Below are positions 16,838 through 26,152 of a stretch of 64,000 bases of DNA, piece by piece (the first letter of the stretch is position 1; every line of letters begins with the position of its first letter). Origin of the DNA: an uncultured Bacteroidia bacterium (GTDB lineage Bacteria; Bacteroidota; Bacteroidia; Bacteroidales; UBA932); the NCBI GenBank assembly GCA_902768985.1, contig CACXNA010000009.1:1-64000 (forward strand), in the 5' to 3' direction. Both the position numbers and the translations under genes were made by a program. The notes below the pieces were generated by a model. It saw only the letters and a list, made by a program, of their open reading frames with translations, was not told the origin of the DNA and ran no database searches.

Positions 16838-18568
16838 ATGAAAAAGATTCTAACCGCCCTTCTTTCGCTCTGCCTGGCCGCCTTCACCCTGGCCGGACAG
16901 GAAATCCGCAACATCGACGAAACCGTGGTCATCCGTTCGGACGGCAGCGCCCGGATCACGCAGGTCTGGGACGTGAACGTCGTCTCGGGCACGGAGTTCT
17001 ACCTGCCCTTCGACCACCTCGGTCCGATCGAGATCTCGGACCTGCAGGTCAGCGAGAACGGCGAGGATTTCATCGCCGAAGGGGATGGCTGGGACACCGA
17101 CCGCTCGCGCGAGGAGAAGCGCGGCCGCTGCGGCATCGTCCGCAAGAAGAACGGCGTGGAGCTCTGCTGGGGGCAGGGCGACTACGGCGACCATGTCTGG
17201 ACGGTCCGCTACACCGTGTCGGGCCTGGTGATGAAGATGGGCGAGTACAACGGTCTGTATTTCTCCTTCGTGAACCCCGGCCTCTCCGCGCCGCCCCAGC
17301 ATGTCAAGGTTATGCTGGTCAACGAGACGGGCGGCCCCGCGTGGACGGAAGAGAACGTGAAGGTGTGGGGCTTCCGCAGCGAGAGCGAGATCTTCGTGGA
17401 GGACGGCGCCGTGCGCGCCGAATCGCTGGAGCCGTTCCGCTCTTCGAGCGCGATGACGGTGCTGGTCCGCTTCGACCCGGACCTGCTGAACCCCGCCGTG
17501 GAATACAACGAGGGCTTCGAGGCCATCATGAACCTCGCTTTCAAGGGCAGCGACTATAAAGACAAGACGACCTTTGGAGACGTCGTCGCCTGGATCCTGA
17601 TCATCCTCGGCCTCCTGATTCTCACCCCGGTGGGCTGGATCGTCCTCGCCTTGATCATCTACCTTGTCTTCGCCTTCAACTACCATGTCCTCGGCTGGAA
17701 ATACGATAAAAAGATCTTCGGCACCCGCAAGATCAAGGGCTGGTACCGCGACGTCCCGCTGAAGGGCAGCATTCCGGCCGGCTATTATGTCCTTTCCAAA
17801 GGCGACGCCAAGAACGAGTGGGGCAAGGACTGCTCCAACCACCTGATCGGCGCCTACTTCCTGAAATGGGTGCTGGACGGCGTGGTGGAAGTGCTCCCCG
17901 ACCCGGAGAACAAGAAGCGCGTGAACCTTTCCTTCAAGCAGCAGACCAGCTTCAAGGAAGTGCTGGAGAACGATCTCTACACGATGGTGCGCGAAGCCAG
18001 CGGCAAGAACCTCATCCTGGAGGCCGACGAGCTGGAGAAATGGTCCAAGAAGTCTTACAAGCGCATGTCCGACGTCCCGTCCCGCGCGCTGACCATCGGC
18101 CGCAAGTGGTTCGAGGACCGGCACTACACCGAAAAGAGTAACCGCCTCAACCAGGAAGGACAGGAGCAGGCGCGCCACATGATCGAGTTCAAGAACTTCC
18201 TCGAAGACTTCACGCTCAATAAGGACCGCGGCGCCGTCGAGGTGACGCTCTGGCAGGACTATCTCGTGTTCGCCGCCCTCCTCGGCATCGCCGACAAGGT
18301 GGCGAAGCAGTTCGAAAAGCTCTACCCGGCGGATTTCTCCAAGTTCTCGCAGGCCCTGAACGGCGCCTCGCTCTACACCGTCATGTCTTACTCCAGCAGC
18401 ATCTCCGCCTCGGCGCTGCGCAACGCCCGGGTCGCGAAGACCTGGTCCGACTCCGGCAGCAGCAGTAGCAGTGGTGGCAGCTATCGCAGCTCCGGTGGCG
18501 GCGGGCACTTCTCCCACGGCGGCGGTGGCCACTCCTTCGGCGGCAGCCACGGCGGCGGCAGCCGGTAA
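16838..18568 (+). CDS. DUF2207 membrane protein
   Basis: ATG 16838 gives a normal signal peptide (MKKILTALLSLCLAAFTLAG); the earlier in-frame ATG adds a non-hydrophobic leader over the promoter. Residues 25-230 form the extracytoplasmic DUF2207 domain (ETVVIRSDGSARITQVWDV, QGDYGDHVWTVRYTV). A membrane segment follows at about 250-285 (WILIILGLLILTPVGWIVL). The cytosolic part ends in a low-complexity Gly/Ser/His tail (HFSHGGGGHSFGGSHGGG), usual for the family. The molecular function is unknown. It lies inside the arabinoside enzyme cluster, perhaps by chance. Confidence 0.82.
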   Translation: MKKILTALLSLCLAAFTLAGQEIRNIDETVVIRSDGSARITQVWDVNVVSGTEFYLPFDHLGPIEISDLQVSENGEDFIAEGDGWDTDRSREEKRGRCGIVRKKNGVELCWGQGDYGDHVWTVRYTVSGLVMKMGEYNGLYFSFVNPGLSAPPQHVKVMLVNETGGPAWTEENVKVWGFRSESEIFVEDGAVRAESLEPFRSSSAMTVLVRFDPDLLNPAVEYNEGFEAIMNLAFKGSDYKDKTTFGDVVAWILIILGLLILTPVGWIVLALIIYLVFAFNYHVLGWKYDKKIFGTRKIKGWYRDVPLKGSIPAGYYVLSKGDAKNEWGKDCSNHLIGAYFLKWVLDGVVEVLPDPENKKRVNLSFKQQTSFKEVLENDLYTMVREASGKNLILEADELEKWSKKSYKRMSDVPSRALTIGRKWFEDRHYTEKSNRLNQEGQEQARHMIEFKNFLEDFTLNKDRGAVEVTLWQDYLVFAALLGIADKVAKQFEKLYPADFSKFSQALNGASLYTVMSYSSSISASALRNARVAKTWSDSGSSSSSGGSYRSSGGGGHFSHGGGGHSFGGSHGGGSR

Positions 18569-18580
18569 CCCAATGGGAAA

Positions 18581-19708
18581 CTACAGTTCGGTGCGGATGA
18601 GCTCCAGCAGCTCGTCCGCATCGGTCGTTTCAGGGACGAGCCAGCGCTGGCCGGCGATGAGGCGGGGGACGCCGCTCTTCTCAGAGGTGGAAGTGCGGCC
18701 GAAGAGCTCTTCGGCGCGGCGGAGCGTGGCGTCGATGCGGGGGTCGGCGAGGGCGGCCTCAAAGCCGTCGCCGAGCAGCGCGCGGGCGCGGTTTTCCGCG
18801 TCGGCGGGGGAGATGGTCGCGTGTTCGTCGCCGTCGCCGAGCAGATAATCCCAGTAGGCGGCAAAGGCGTCCGGACGGGCGTACCAGACCGCGAGCGCCA
18901 GGCGCGTGAGCGGGCAGGAGCCCGCGAAACGGTCGATCCCCGAGGCGGGGATGTAGGGGTTGCACGCGCTGCTGAGCGGCACCGGGCAGAGCTGGATGCG
19001 GTACCGCCCGCCGGCGCGCTCCAGCAGGTCGGGCAGGATGCGGTGCAGGCGGCGGCAGTGGATGCACTGGAAGTCGAATAATAAGGTCAGGGATTCCGGG
19101 TCAAGCCCGGAATGACTATTATCACCCACCACCGGCAGGTCCCCTTCGGCGAAGGCCGGCAGGGCGGCGTCGGTGCGCCCGCTGTCGTAGACGGCGTCGG
19201 GGAGCGTCTTCGCCTGGACGAAGGCGAACAGCGCCGCGGCGAGCAGGCCGGCGGCGAACCAGAGGGAGGGCTGGCGGAAAGAGTCGATCAAAATGATCGA
19301 CGCGACGACGCAACCCAGGAGGTGGAGCGCCGTGCAGTAGGGGCAGAAGGCGTGGAGAACAATGATCTGCAGGTAGCTGAACCACAGCGCGGCGCCGACG
19401 ATGCAGCCGGCGAGCAACGGCAGCAGGCGCCGGAGGAGGCGGTCCAGCGAACGGGCCTCGGCGGAGTCGCCGCCGAGAAAGAGCAGACAGACAATCAGCA
19501 GGACATAGACCAGCGCAGCGGGCAGGCTCACGGGCACGCCGCGGAGCATCCAGGCCCAGGGGCTGCCCATCACCGCGTCGCATCCGCTGCCTGCGCCGCA
19601 GCCCGCCGACTGCCCGCCGGAGAGGGAATGGTAAACCATCCATCCGGCGAGCAGCAGACAGGCTGTGCACAGCGGCAGCAGCCAGGCCTTGAACCTGCGG
19701 AGCGTCAC
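18581..19708 (-). CDS. VKOR-thioredoxin fusion, predicted disulfide-bond-forming enzyme
   Basis: The start is a GTG at 19708, three bases after the GH54 stop on the same strand, so the two are probably co-transcribed. The N-terminal 165 residues are a four- or five-helix VKOR domain with loop cysteines 37 and 43 (GCGAGSGCDAVMG) and the active-site pair Cys122-Pro-Tyr-Cys125. After a linker comes a thioredoxin/DsbA-like domain with Cys215-Ile-His-Cys218. Such fusions pass electrons from substrate thiols through the CxxC domain to quinone. A 25-bp palindromic repeat is embedded in frame and encodes residues about 198-206 in the linker. The neighbouring GH54 is rich in conserved cysteines and is a plausible client. 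Confidence 0.85.
   Translation of the reverse strand: MTLRRFKAWLLPLCTACLLLAGWMVYHSLSGGQSAGCGAGSGCDAVMGSPWAWMLRGVPVSLPAALVYVLLIVCLLFLGGDSAEARSLDRLLRRLLPLLAGCIVGAALWFSYLQIIVLHAFCPYCTALHLLGCVVASIILIDSFRQPSLWFAAGLLAAALFAFVQAKTLPDAVYDSGRTDAALPAFAEGDLPVVGDNSHSGLDPESLTLLFDFQCIHCRRLHRILPDLLERAGGRYRIQLCPVPLSSACNPYIPASGIDRFAGSCPLTRLALAVWYARPDAFAAYWDYLLGDGDEHATISPADAENRARALLGDGFEAALADPRIDATLRRAEELFGRTSTSEKSGVPRLIAGQRWLVPETTDADELLELIRTEL
19092..19116 (-). repeat. Palindromic repeat inside the VKOR gene
   Basis: A 25-bp near-palindrome (GTCATTCCGGG, CTT, then GACCCGGAATC on the minus strand) is identical base for base to 26153-26177. Here it lies in frame in the coding sequence and supplies SHSGLDPES between the VKOR linker and the first thioredoxin strand. 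Confidence 0.85.
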
Positions 19709-19711
19709 GGA

Positions 19712-22700
19712 TTAATACTGGTTGGCGGCGCCCGGCGTCGGCTGGCCCGTGGCGGCGGGCGCCCCGGCGGGCCAGGCCGCCTTGAGCGGCTCGGAGAGCG
19801 TTACGCCCGTGCCGGAAACGGCCTCGCCGCCCTTGTGCGCCTTGCGGAGCGGCGCGGTGAGCACCAGCTTGTTCTCCTGCTGGGCCCGCGGCATCCACCA
19901 GCCGCGCGGCACGATGACCTCGGCCACGGTGGCCTTCTCCCCGCCGACCAGGACCTCCTGCCCGGCGGTGAAGCCCTGGGCGGAAGCGACGACGAGCGTC
20001 TTGCCGGCTGCGGAGACGAGCTGCGTGCCGCCGGCGGAGCCGACTTTCACAACGTTCACCACCTGCGCGTCGGCGCCGCGTCCGATGACGATCGGCGCGC
20101 CTTCGCGCACGCCCTGCACGGATGCGAGCTTGACATTGTTCTCGCCCACGGCGGCCGGCAGGGCCAGGTTGAACGCCTGCTGAACGTGGAAGTCGGTCTT
20201 GTTGTCATCCGCGTCGGCACCGTCCGGGAAGCGGCCGGTACTGAGCGCGGCCGGCTGCGGCTGGGCGCCTCCGCCGAAGCCGAAGCGGCGTGCCGCCGCC
20301 GGGGTCGGGGCGAAGTTGCCGGGCTCCTCCAGGCCGGAGTCGGCCTGGTAGCCCTCGCCGAGCCAGGGATCGGTGACAAGGCCATAGTTCACGGCATCGA
20401 CCACGTTGTCCTTCGCGTCGCGCAGCGTGATGTTGCCGCCGCCGTCGGACAGGGCCGGACCGCCGAAGACCCAGTCGGCCGGGACGGCGCCATGATAGCC
20501 GCCCGTGCCGCCCTCGACGGGCTGGTCAATCCGGTTCGCAGCCCGGAGCGGGCTGTCCAGCTCGATGGAGAAGCAGAGCGCGAGCACCGGCTCGTTGCTG
20601 TAGTGGGGGTGCTTGGTGGCCGGCTCGAAGCTGATGCCTGTGCCGTTCACGCTGTAAGGCATGTTGGAGGCGTGGGCGTATTTCAGCGGCTCGGCGATGT
20701 CCAGGCCCGTGCCCGGGTCCTCACCCGGCTGCAGCGGGCCGTTCAGGGTATTGCGCGCCGAGGCGGTGCCCACCTTCGTCACGGTAACGGTCTCGATGCC
20801 GTGACCCTCGCTGGCGATGTCCAGGCGGATCTTGTCACCCACGGAGATGTTCTCCACGGAGGAGACCTTGATATTGGTGTCGCCCGGCTTGGCGTCCATG
20901 GACAGATAGCCCTGCGTGCCCGCCTTGCCGACGGCCGTGACGGTCACGACCTCGTATTTCTCGAACGAATTGGATACGGCGGGACGGGTGGTGCCGTAGC
21001 CGATGGCCATCTTCTGGCCCACCTCGAAGTGGGCCGCGGAGGTCACGGGGATGTTGGTCGAACCGACCGGAATCTCGATGCCGTGGCCGCCCGGAAGGGG
21101 CTGCCAGACGGTGGTCGGGCTCCCGGCGGGCACCATGCCGCGGCCGAACGGGAAGGCCGTCGGTGCGGCCGGCGCGGGCGCGGGGGCATGCACGGCCTTG
21201 ACCGTATGCTTCTCGCCGCCGATGATGATTTCGTCGCCGGGCTTGATCCCCTCGACGCTGCGGACATAGATCACATCATCGCCCTTGGCGGCGTCCACGG
21301 CCAGGCTGGAGCCCGCCATACCGAGCACGAAATAGGACTTCGGAGCGATCTTGGTTCCGGAGAGGAGCGTGATTTCGGAGAAATAAGGAATGTTGGCCGC
21401 ATGCTGACGCAGCGACCATCCGCTCAGGTCGACAGCCTTGTCGGAGGCGTTGTAGAGCTCGATGAAGCCGTCGGAAATGCTGAATTCGTTGATCTTGACG
21501 GGCAGGGTGTTGCGCACCTTGAGGCGGGCGGTCTCGCGCTTCGCGCCCCAGGCCGCCAGGCCCACGAGGTCGCCGTTGAACGAGGCGCTGCCGGCGGTCA
21601 CGTCAAATTCGGCCACCACCGTCTGGCCGGGGGCCACGGCGTAGCCGATGTGCGTCTGCTTGCCGTCCTGGCCGGAAACCTTCCAGCCCTTCGGGGCCTG
21701 GAGGGCGAGGGTCAGGCCCTCGATCGGCTCGTCGGTCGTGTTGACGAAGCGGACCACGGTCTTGGCGGTCGTGCCGGGTACGAAGCTCTGCACGTTGGAC
21801 GGTCGGCCGTCGTTCAGCGACGGGAACACCTCCAGCGTGGCCACGCGGTAGCGGGCGGCCACGACGTTGGCCTGAATCTCCTGGTTGAGCGCCTCGGTCG
21901 GGAAAGTCCCGGCTGCGGTCATCGCGGCCTCGTAGAAGGTGCCGGAGGAGCCGTTGCTGTTGTCGCCGCCGTTGCCCAGCAGGATGGCGCCCTGCTTGCG
22001 CATCGGGTCGTAGCTGTTGCGCTCGTTGCGGATGCGTCCGCCATCATAATAAACCTTCAAATCACCCTCCTGGGCATTTCCGCCCATGGAACGCCAGTGG
22101 TGCGGCTCGCCGTCGGCCGTGGCCGTGACGAAGCGCCAGGTGATGGACTCGAGGCCCTCGCAGAACTTGTCGTTGGGGTCGTCGTTGACGCAGCCCACGA
22201 GGTTGTTCTCCTGGTCGGTCATGATCCAGGGGCCCGGGGCCTCGCCGTGGTACCACGCCGGCTGGTTGCCGAAATAGGTGGTCTCCATGGTGCCGTCGCC
22301 GTCGTCGCGGCTGTCGGTCTCGGCGTTGCCGTAGTCGAAGCAGCAGCCGGAATTATAATGGTGGCCGCTGATCACCCAGTACTGGCCCTCGGCCTGGTCG
22401 TCCACGGCCGTGCCGGTCGGGTCGTTGAGGCGCAGGCCCATGCCCGGGGCGATGAAGATGCCGTAGACCTTGTGCCCCATCACGTTCACCGGGGCCCAGT
22501 CGGCCACGGGGACGTTGTTGTAGCCGCCCATCGCGGGGCCGCTGAAGCCGCCGCGCGGGGCCTGGTAGAGGTGGTTGCCCTTGCCGGACTGGTCATAGAG
22601 GACGGTGATCCAGCAGTAGGTGTCCTTGCAGAAGGCGTCCTGGGCGGCCGCGTCGGCGTATCCGCCCGGATCGTTCGGCGTGGCGTGGACCACGGGGATG

Positions 22701-22933
22701 TCGAGGGTCTTGTTGTCCGAGGCGCGCATGATCTGATACAGCGGGCCGTCGTAGGCCGCGTACAGGGCGCGGGTGGTGGAATGGGCGGCTACGCAGGGGG
22801 CGCCGCCGCGCTCATAGATGTCGCAGGGGCCCTCCGGGCGCGCGAGCGCCTTGCCTCCGGCGAGGTTGTTGCACGCAATCACCGCCCCGGCGAGCACGAG
22901 GGCGACGACTGCTCCGAAAAGGATTTTTTTCAT
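19712..22933 (-). CDS. GH54 alpha-L-arabinofuranosidase with lamin-tail and repeat domains, lipoprotein
   Basis: ATG 22933 gives MKKILFGAVVALVLAG and a lipobox (VIAC, Cys21). Residues 35-385 match the GH54 AbfB catalytic domain: GPCDIYERGGAPC, VLYDQSGKGNHL, the vicinal pair Cys197-Cys198 in SGCCFDYGN, nucleophile candidate Glu217 in GTMETTYFG and acid Asp324 in GNGGDNSNG. The six catalytic-domain cysteines (37, 47, 102, 107, 197, 198) follow the fungal AbfB disulfide pattern. Then come a NEW3-like domain, a lamin-tail-like domain (KINEFSISDGFIELYNAS), and several repeats of about 60 residues with the pattern PGD.I.IG..TV..V. The fungal AbfB binding domain is missing. It should release arabinose from arabinoxylan or arabinan at the cell surface. 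Confidence 0.85.
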   Translation of the reverse strand: MKKILFGAVVALVLAGAVIACNNLAGGKALARPEGPCDIYERGGAPCVAAHSTTRALYAAYDGPLYQIMRASDNKTLDIPVVHATPNDPGGYADAAAQDAFCKDTYCWITVLYDQSGKGNHLYQAPRGGFSGPAMGGYNNVPVADWAPVNVMGHKVYGIFIAPGMGLRLNDPTGTAVDDQAEGQYWVISGHHYNSGCCFDYGNAETDSRDDGDGTMETTYFGNQPAWYHGEAPGPWIMTDQENNLVGCVNDDPNDKFCEGLESITWRFVTATADGEPHHWRSMGGNAQEGDLKVYYDGGRIRNERNSYDPMRKQGAILLGNGGDNSNGSSGTFYEAAMTAAGTFPTEALNQEIQANVVAARYRVATLEVFPSLNDGRPSNVQSFVPGTTAKTVVRFVNTTDEPIEGLTLALQAPKGWKVSGQDGKQTHIGYAVAPGQTVVAEFDVTAGSASFNGDLVGLAAWGAKRETARLKVRNTLPVKINEFSISDGFIELYNASDKAVDLSGWSLRQHAANIPYFSEITLLSGTKIAPKSYFVLGMAGSSLAVDAAKGDDVIYVRSVEGIKPGDEIIIGGEKHTVKAVHAPAPAPAAPTAFPFGRGMVPAGSPTTVWQPLPGGHGIEIPVGSTNIPVTSAAHFEVGQKMAIGYGTTRPAVSNSFEKYEVVTVTAVGKAGTQGYLSMDAKPGDTNIKVSSVENISVGDKIRLDIASEGHGIETVTVTKVGTASARNTLNGPLQPGEDPGTGLDIAEPLKYAHASNMPYSVNGTGISFEPATKHPHYSNEPVLALCFSIELDSPLRAANRIDQPVEGGTGGYHGAVPADWVFGGPALSDGGGNITLRDAKDNVVDAVNYGLVTDPWLGEGYQADSGLEEPGNFAPTPAAARRFGFGGGAQPQPAALSTGRFPDGADADDNKTDFHVQQAFNLALPAAVGENNVKLASVQGVREGAPIVIGRGADAQVVNVVKVGSAGGTQLVSAAGKTLVVASAQGFTAGQEVLVGGEKATVAEVIVPRGWWMPRAQQENKLVLTAPLRKAHKGGEAVSGTGVTLSEPLKAAWPAGAPAATGQPTPGAANQY

Positions 22934-22967
22934 ACAGTATTGGTGGTTATTCATTGATTTTCCGCCT

Positions 22968-22975
22968 TAAAGATA
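22968..22975 (-). promoter_or_regulatory. Possible promoter box TATCTTTA for the GH54-VKOR unit
   Basis: One mismatch to TAnnTTTG on the minus strand, 35 bp upstream of the ATG at 22933. Confidence 0.4.
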
Positions 22976-23081
22976 ATGATTTGTTCGGCAAGTTATACCG
23001 GCGGCCGCCGCTTATTCGGACAATGGTTACAAACTGGAAAGCTTTTGGAACGAATCCCGGAGAAAGCCGCGATTAATTGCT

Positions 23082-23089
23082 TATATTTG
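23082..23089 (+). promoter_or_regulatory. -7 promoter box TATATTTG adjoining the CE6-GH51 start
   Basis: Perfect consensus whose last base is only 8 bp before the ATG at 23097, so the transcript should be leaderless or nearly so. Confidence 0.6.
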
Positions 23090-23096
23090 TGGTATT

Positions 23097-26000
23097 ATGA
23101 AAAAGACCCTGACCACATTCCTGTTCGCGGCTCTCTGCGCCGTCACGCTGGCGCAGACCCCCGATCCCAATTTCTTCATCTACCTCTGCTTCGGCCAGTC
23201 CAACATGGAGGCGGGCGCCCGCCCGGCCGAGCAGGACAAGGATTTCAACGATCCGCGCTTCCAGTTCATGGCAGCCGTGGACATGCCGCGCTTCCAGCGT
23301 GAGCGCAACCATTGGTACACCGCCGTGCCGCCCATCTGCCGGGAGACCAACAACATGGGCCCGGTCGACTTCTTCGGCCGCAAGATGATCGAAGTGCTGC
23401 CCGAGCAGTACCGCGTGGGCGTGATCAACGTCTCCGTGGCGGGCGCGAAGCTGGAGCTGTGGGACAAGGACGCCTGCGAGGAGTACCTCGCCATGGAGGC
23501 GGCCGACCCTTCGCGCAGCTGGCTCATCGGCATGGCGAAGGAATATGGCATGAACCCCTACCAGCGTCTGCTGGAGACCGCCCGCGAAGCGCAGAAGTAC
23601 GGCGTCATCAAGGGCATGCTCCTGCATCAGGGCGAGTCCAACCCGGACGATGCCGCCTGGCCGGGCCGCGTGAAGAAGATCCACGACGACCTCTGCGCCG
23701 AGTTGGGGCTGGATCCCGACGAGATCCCGCTGCTCGCAGGTGAGCTGAAATACGCCGAGCAGGACGGCGTCTGCGCCGCCTTCAACGAGGTGGTGCTCGC
23801 GCACCTGCCGGAGGTGATGCCGAACGGCTACGTGATCTCGGCGCTCGGCTGCGAGAGCACGGGCGACCAGTTCCACTTCAGCACCGAGGGCATGCGCCTG
23901 ATGGGCTACCGCATGGCGGACAAGATGCTCGAACTCCAGGGCTTCAAGCAGCCTGAGAAGCGCACCCTCGCCCTGCAGCCCGACAAGCTTGGCATCCACA
24001 TCAGCCCGACCCTGGCCGGCATCTTCTTCGAGGACATCAACCAGAGCGTCGACGGCGGCATCTGCGCCCAGCTCATCCAGAACAATTCCTTCCAGGCCTA
24101 CAACGTCCCGGAAGCCCCGGGCGCGAACGAATTCTCCCAGAGCGACACCACCTTCTTCGGCTGGACGGTCGTCTGCAAGGAAGGCGCGCAGGGCACGGCT
24201 CGCGCCGTGGACGATAAGCCGCTGGTACCCAAGCTGAAACGCTGGTATGACTTCGATCCGAACGACAAATACGACGACGAGCTGCGCTACAAGCAGTATT
24301 CCGTGCGTTTCGACATCCAGAATCCGGGCGAAGGCTTCGGCATCGCCGCCAACGGCTACGGCATCGCCGAATACAAGCGCGGCCCGAACGCGCTCTACTC
24401 CAACAACACGCAGACGGCCTCCATCCCGGCGGTGCAGGGCGTGAACTACGACCTGGGCCTATATCTGGTGGGCAAGAACTACAAGGGCACCATCTCCGTC
24501 TATCTGGAGGATGCGGCCGGCAACCCGAATTCCAACGTCGTCACCATCTCCAAGCTCGGCAAGAAGTGGCAGCAGTACACCGGCACGCTGACGGCGGAGC
24601 GCTCCGTCGACAGCCGCCTGGCCATCGTGGCCGACGCGAAGGGCACCTTCTGGCTGGACTTCGTGACCCTGGTGCCGGAGGCCTCCCAGCTCTGGAAAGA
24701 GGGCAAGTACGGCCCCTTCCGCAAGGATCTGCTGGAGGCGCTGGAAGCCCTCCACCCGACCTTCATGCGCTTCCCCGGCGGCTGCGCCTCCGAGGGCACG
24801 AACTACTTCGGCCAGGTGTTCTGGAAGAACTCCATCGGCCCGCGCGAGGAGCGCGTCGGCTTCCGCAACCACTGGGCCTACTGGACCTCGCAGTACATAG
24901 GTTTCTATGAGTACCTGCTCATGGCCGAAGGCCTCGGGGCCACGCCGCTGCCGGTCTTCAACAACGGCGTCACCTGCCAGTTCGCCGGCCACCAGTACAT
25001 CGCGCCGCTGGACACGCAGGCCGACCGCGACCGCTTCTACAGCATCTTCGTCAAGGACGCGCTCGACTTTATCGAGTTCTGCAACGGCGACGTCACCACC
25101 GAGTGGGGTGCCCGCCGCGCGGAGATGGGCCACCCGGCCCCCTTCAATCTGAAATACCTTGGCGTCGGCAACGAGAACCAGGGCCCTGAGTTCTGGGAGC
25201 GTTTCGACATCATGTACAAGGCCATCAAGGAGAAGTACCCCGAGATCACCATCATCTCCACGGCAGGCGCCTCCGACGCTGGTCGGGAGTTCAACGCCAA
25301 CATGGCCATCATCGACGCCAAGTATCCCGACACCATCGTGGACGAGCATTATTATAAGGGTGACGATTGGTTCTTCAATAACCGCGACCGCTACAACCCC
25401 GGCAAGGAGCGCGGCAACGAGGGCCACACCTACGACCGCAGCAAGCCCACGCGCGTGTTCGTCGGCGAATTCGCCAACAACCGCGCCAACAACGCCTATT
25501 CCTCGGCCCTCGCCGAGGCGGCCTACTGGACCGGCCTGGAGCGCAACTCCGACATGGTCGTGATGGCGGCCTACGCTCCGCTCTTCTGCAAGAAGGGCTT
25601 CAACAAGTGGGACTCCAACCTCATCTGGTTCGACAACCGCGGCATGTGGCGTTCGACCAACTACTACTACCAGCAGCTGTTCTCCGTGGCGGGCGACCGC
25701 GCCTTCGAGATGTCGGAGGTGATGAATGGCGACGCCGTGGACGAGAAGGTCTTTACCTCCCCGACCATCGACACGAAGACGGGCGAGATCTTCATCAAAT
25801 TCGTCAACGCTGAAGCGGCGGATAAACTGCTGACGGTTCAGACCGGCAACGGCGTCCGCTACGAGGCGACGGTGGAATTCGTGTCCTCGCACGACACCTC
25901 CGTCAAGAACCAGGGCAGCCAGAACTACTACTCCAGCCACCCGGACTACGCCACGCCGCCGACCGTCGGCCGCCCCGCCGCAGGCGAGCGTCCCGCCCTG

Positions 26001-26150
26001 GTGAACATGGCCTTCCGTTTCGGCCGCCGGGTGAAGTACAACGATGTCGTGGTGCCGCACACCAAGGCCCTCGGCAGCGTCAGCGGCCAGTTTGAATTCA
26101 CGATGCCGGAGAATTCTATCGGCATCCTCAGGTTAAAACCAATCCATTAA
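23097..26150 (+). CDS. Bifunctional CE6 acetylesterase / GH51 alpha-L-arabinofuranosidase
   Basis: The 1017-residue secreted protein (signal peptide to about residue 19) joins two enzymes. Residues 22-285 form an SGNH-type CE6 esterase: nucleophile Ser35 in CFGQSNMEAG, the block MLLHQGESN, and an Asp/His pair in STGDQFHFSTEG. Residues about 290-1017 form a GH51 arabinofuranosidase with an inserted carbohydrate-binding-like sandwich (about 400-520), acid/base Glu693 in GVGNENQG and nucleophile Glu791 in VFVGEFANNRANN. One chain could thus remove acetyl groups and arabinosyl side chains from the same arabinoxylan backbone. It diverges from the GH54-VKOR unit and precedes the second GH54. Confidence 0.88.
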   Translation: MKKTLTTFLFAALCAVTLAQTPDPNFFIYLCFGQSNMEAGARPAEQDKDFNDPRFQFMAAVDMPRFQRERNHWYTAVPPICRETNNMGPVDFFGRKMIEVLPEQYRVGVINVSVAGAKLELWDKDACEEYLAMEAADPSRSWLIGMAKEYGMNPYQRLLETAREAQKYGVIKGMLLHQGESNPDDAAWPGRVKKIHDDLCAELGLDPDEIPLLAGELKYAEQDGVCAAFNEVVLAHLPEVMPNGYVISALGCESTGDQFHFSTEGMRLMGYRMADKMLELQGFKQPEKRTLALQPDKLGIHISPTLAGIFFEDINQSVDGGICAQLIQNNSFQAYNVPEAPGANEFSQSDTTFFGWTVVCKEGAQGTARAVDDKPLVPKLKRWYDFDPNDKYDDELRYKQYSVRFDIQNPGEGFGIAANGYGIAEYKRGPNALYSNNTQTASIPAVQGVNYDLGLYLVGKNYKGTISVYLEDAAGNPNSNVVTISKLGKKWQQYTGTLTAERSVDSRLAIVADAKGTFWLDFVTLVPEASQLWKEGKYGPFRKDLLEALEALHPTFMRFPGGCASEGTNYFGQVFWKNSIGPREERVGFRNHWAYWTSQYIGFYEYLLMAEGLGATPLPVFNNGVTCQFAGHQYIAPLDTQADRDRFYSIFVKDALDFIEFCNGDVTTEWGARRAEMGHPAPFNLKYLGVGNENQGPEFWERFDIMYKAIKEKYPEITIISTAGASDAGREFNANMAIIDAKYPDTIVDEHYYKGDDWFFNNRDRYNPGKERGNEGHTYDRSKPTRVFVGEFANNRANNAYSSALAEAAYWTGLERNSDMVVMAAYAPLFCKKGFNKWDSNLIWFDNRGMWRSTNYYYQQLFSVAGDRAFEMSEVMNGDAVDEKVFTSPTIDTKTGEIFIKFVNAEAADKLLTVQTGNGVRYEATVEFVSSHDTSVKNQGSQNYYSSHPDYATPPTVGRPAAGERPALVNMAFRFGRRVKYNDVVVPHTKALGSVSGQFEFTMPENSIGILRLKPIH

Positions 26151-26152
26151 CC

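Noticed and set aside
19112-22957. 1281-codon plus-strand frame opposite the VKOR and GH54 genes
   Set aside because: Antisense shadow spanning two minus-strand genes with intact active-site motifs.
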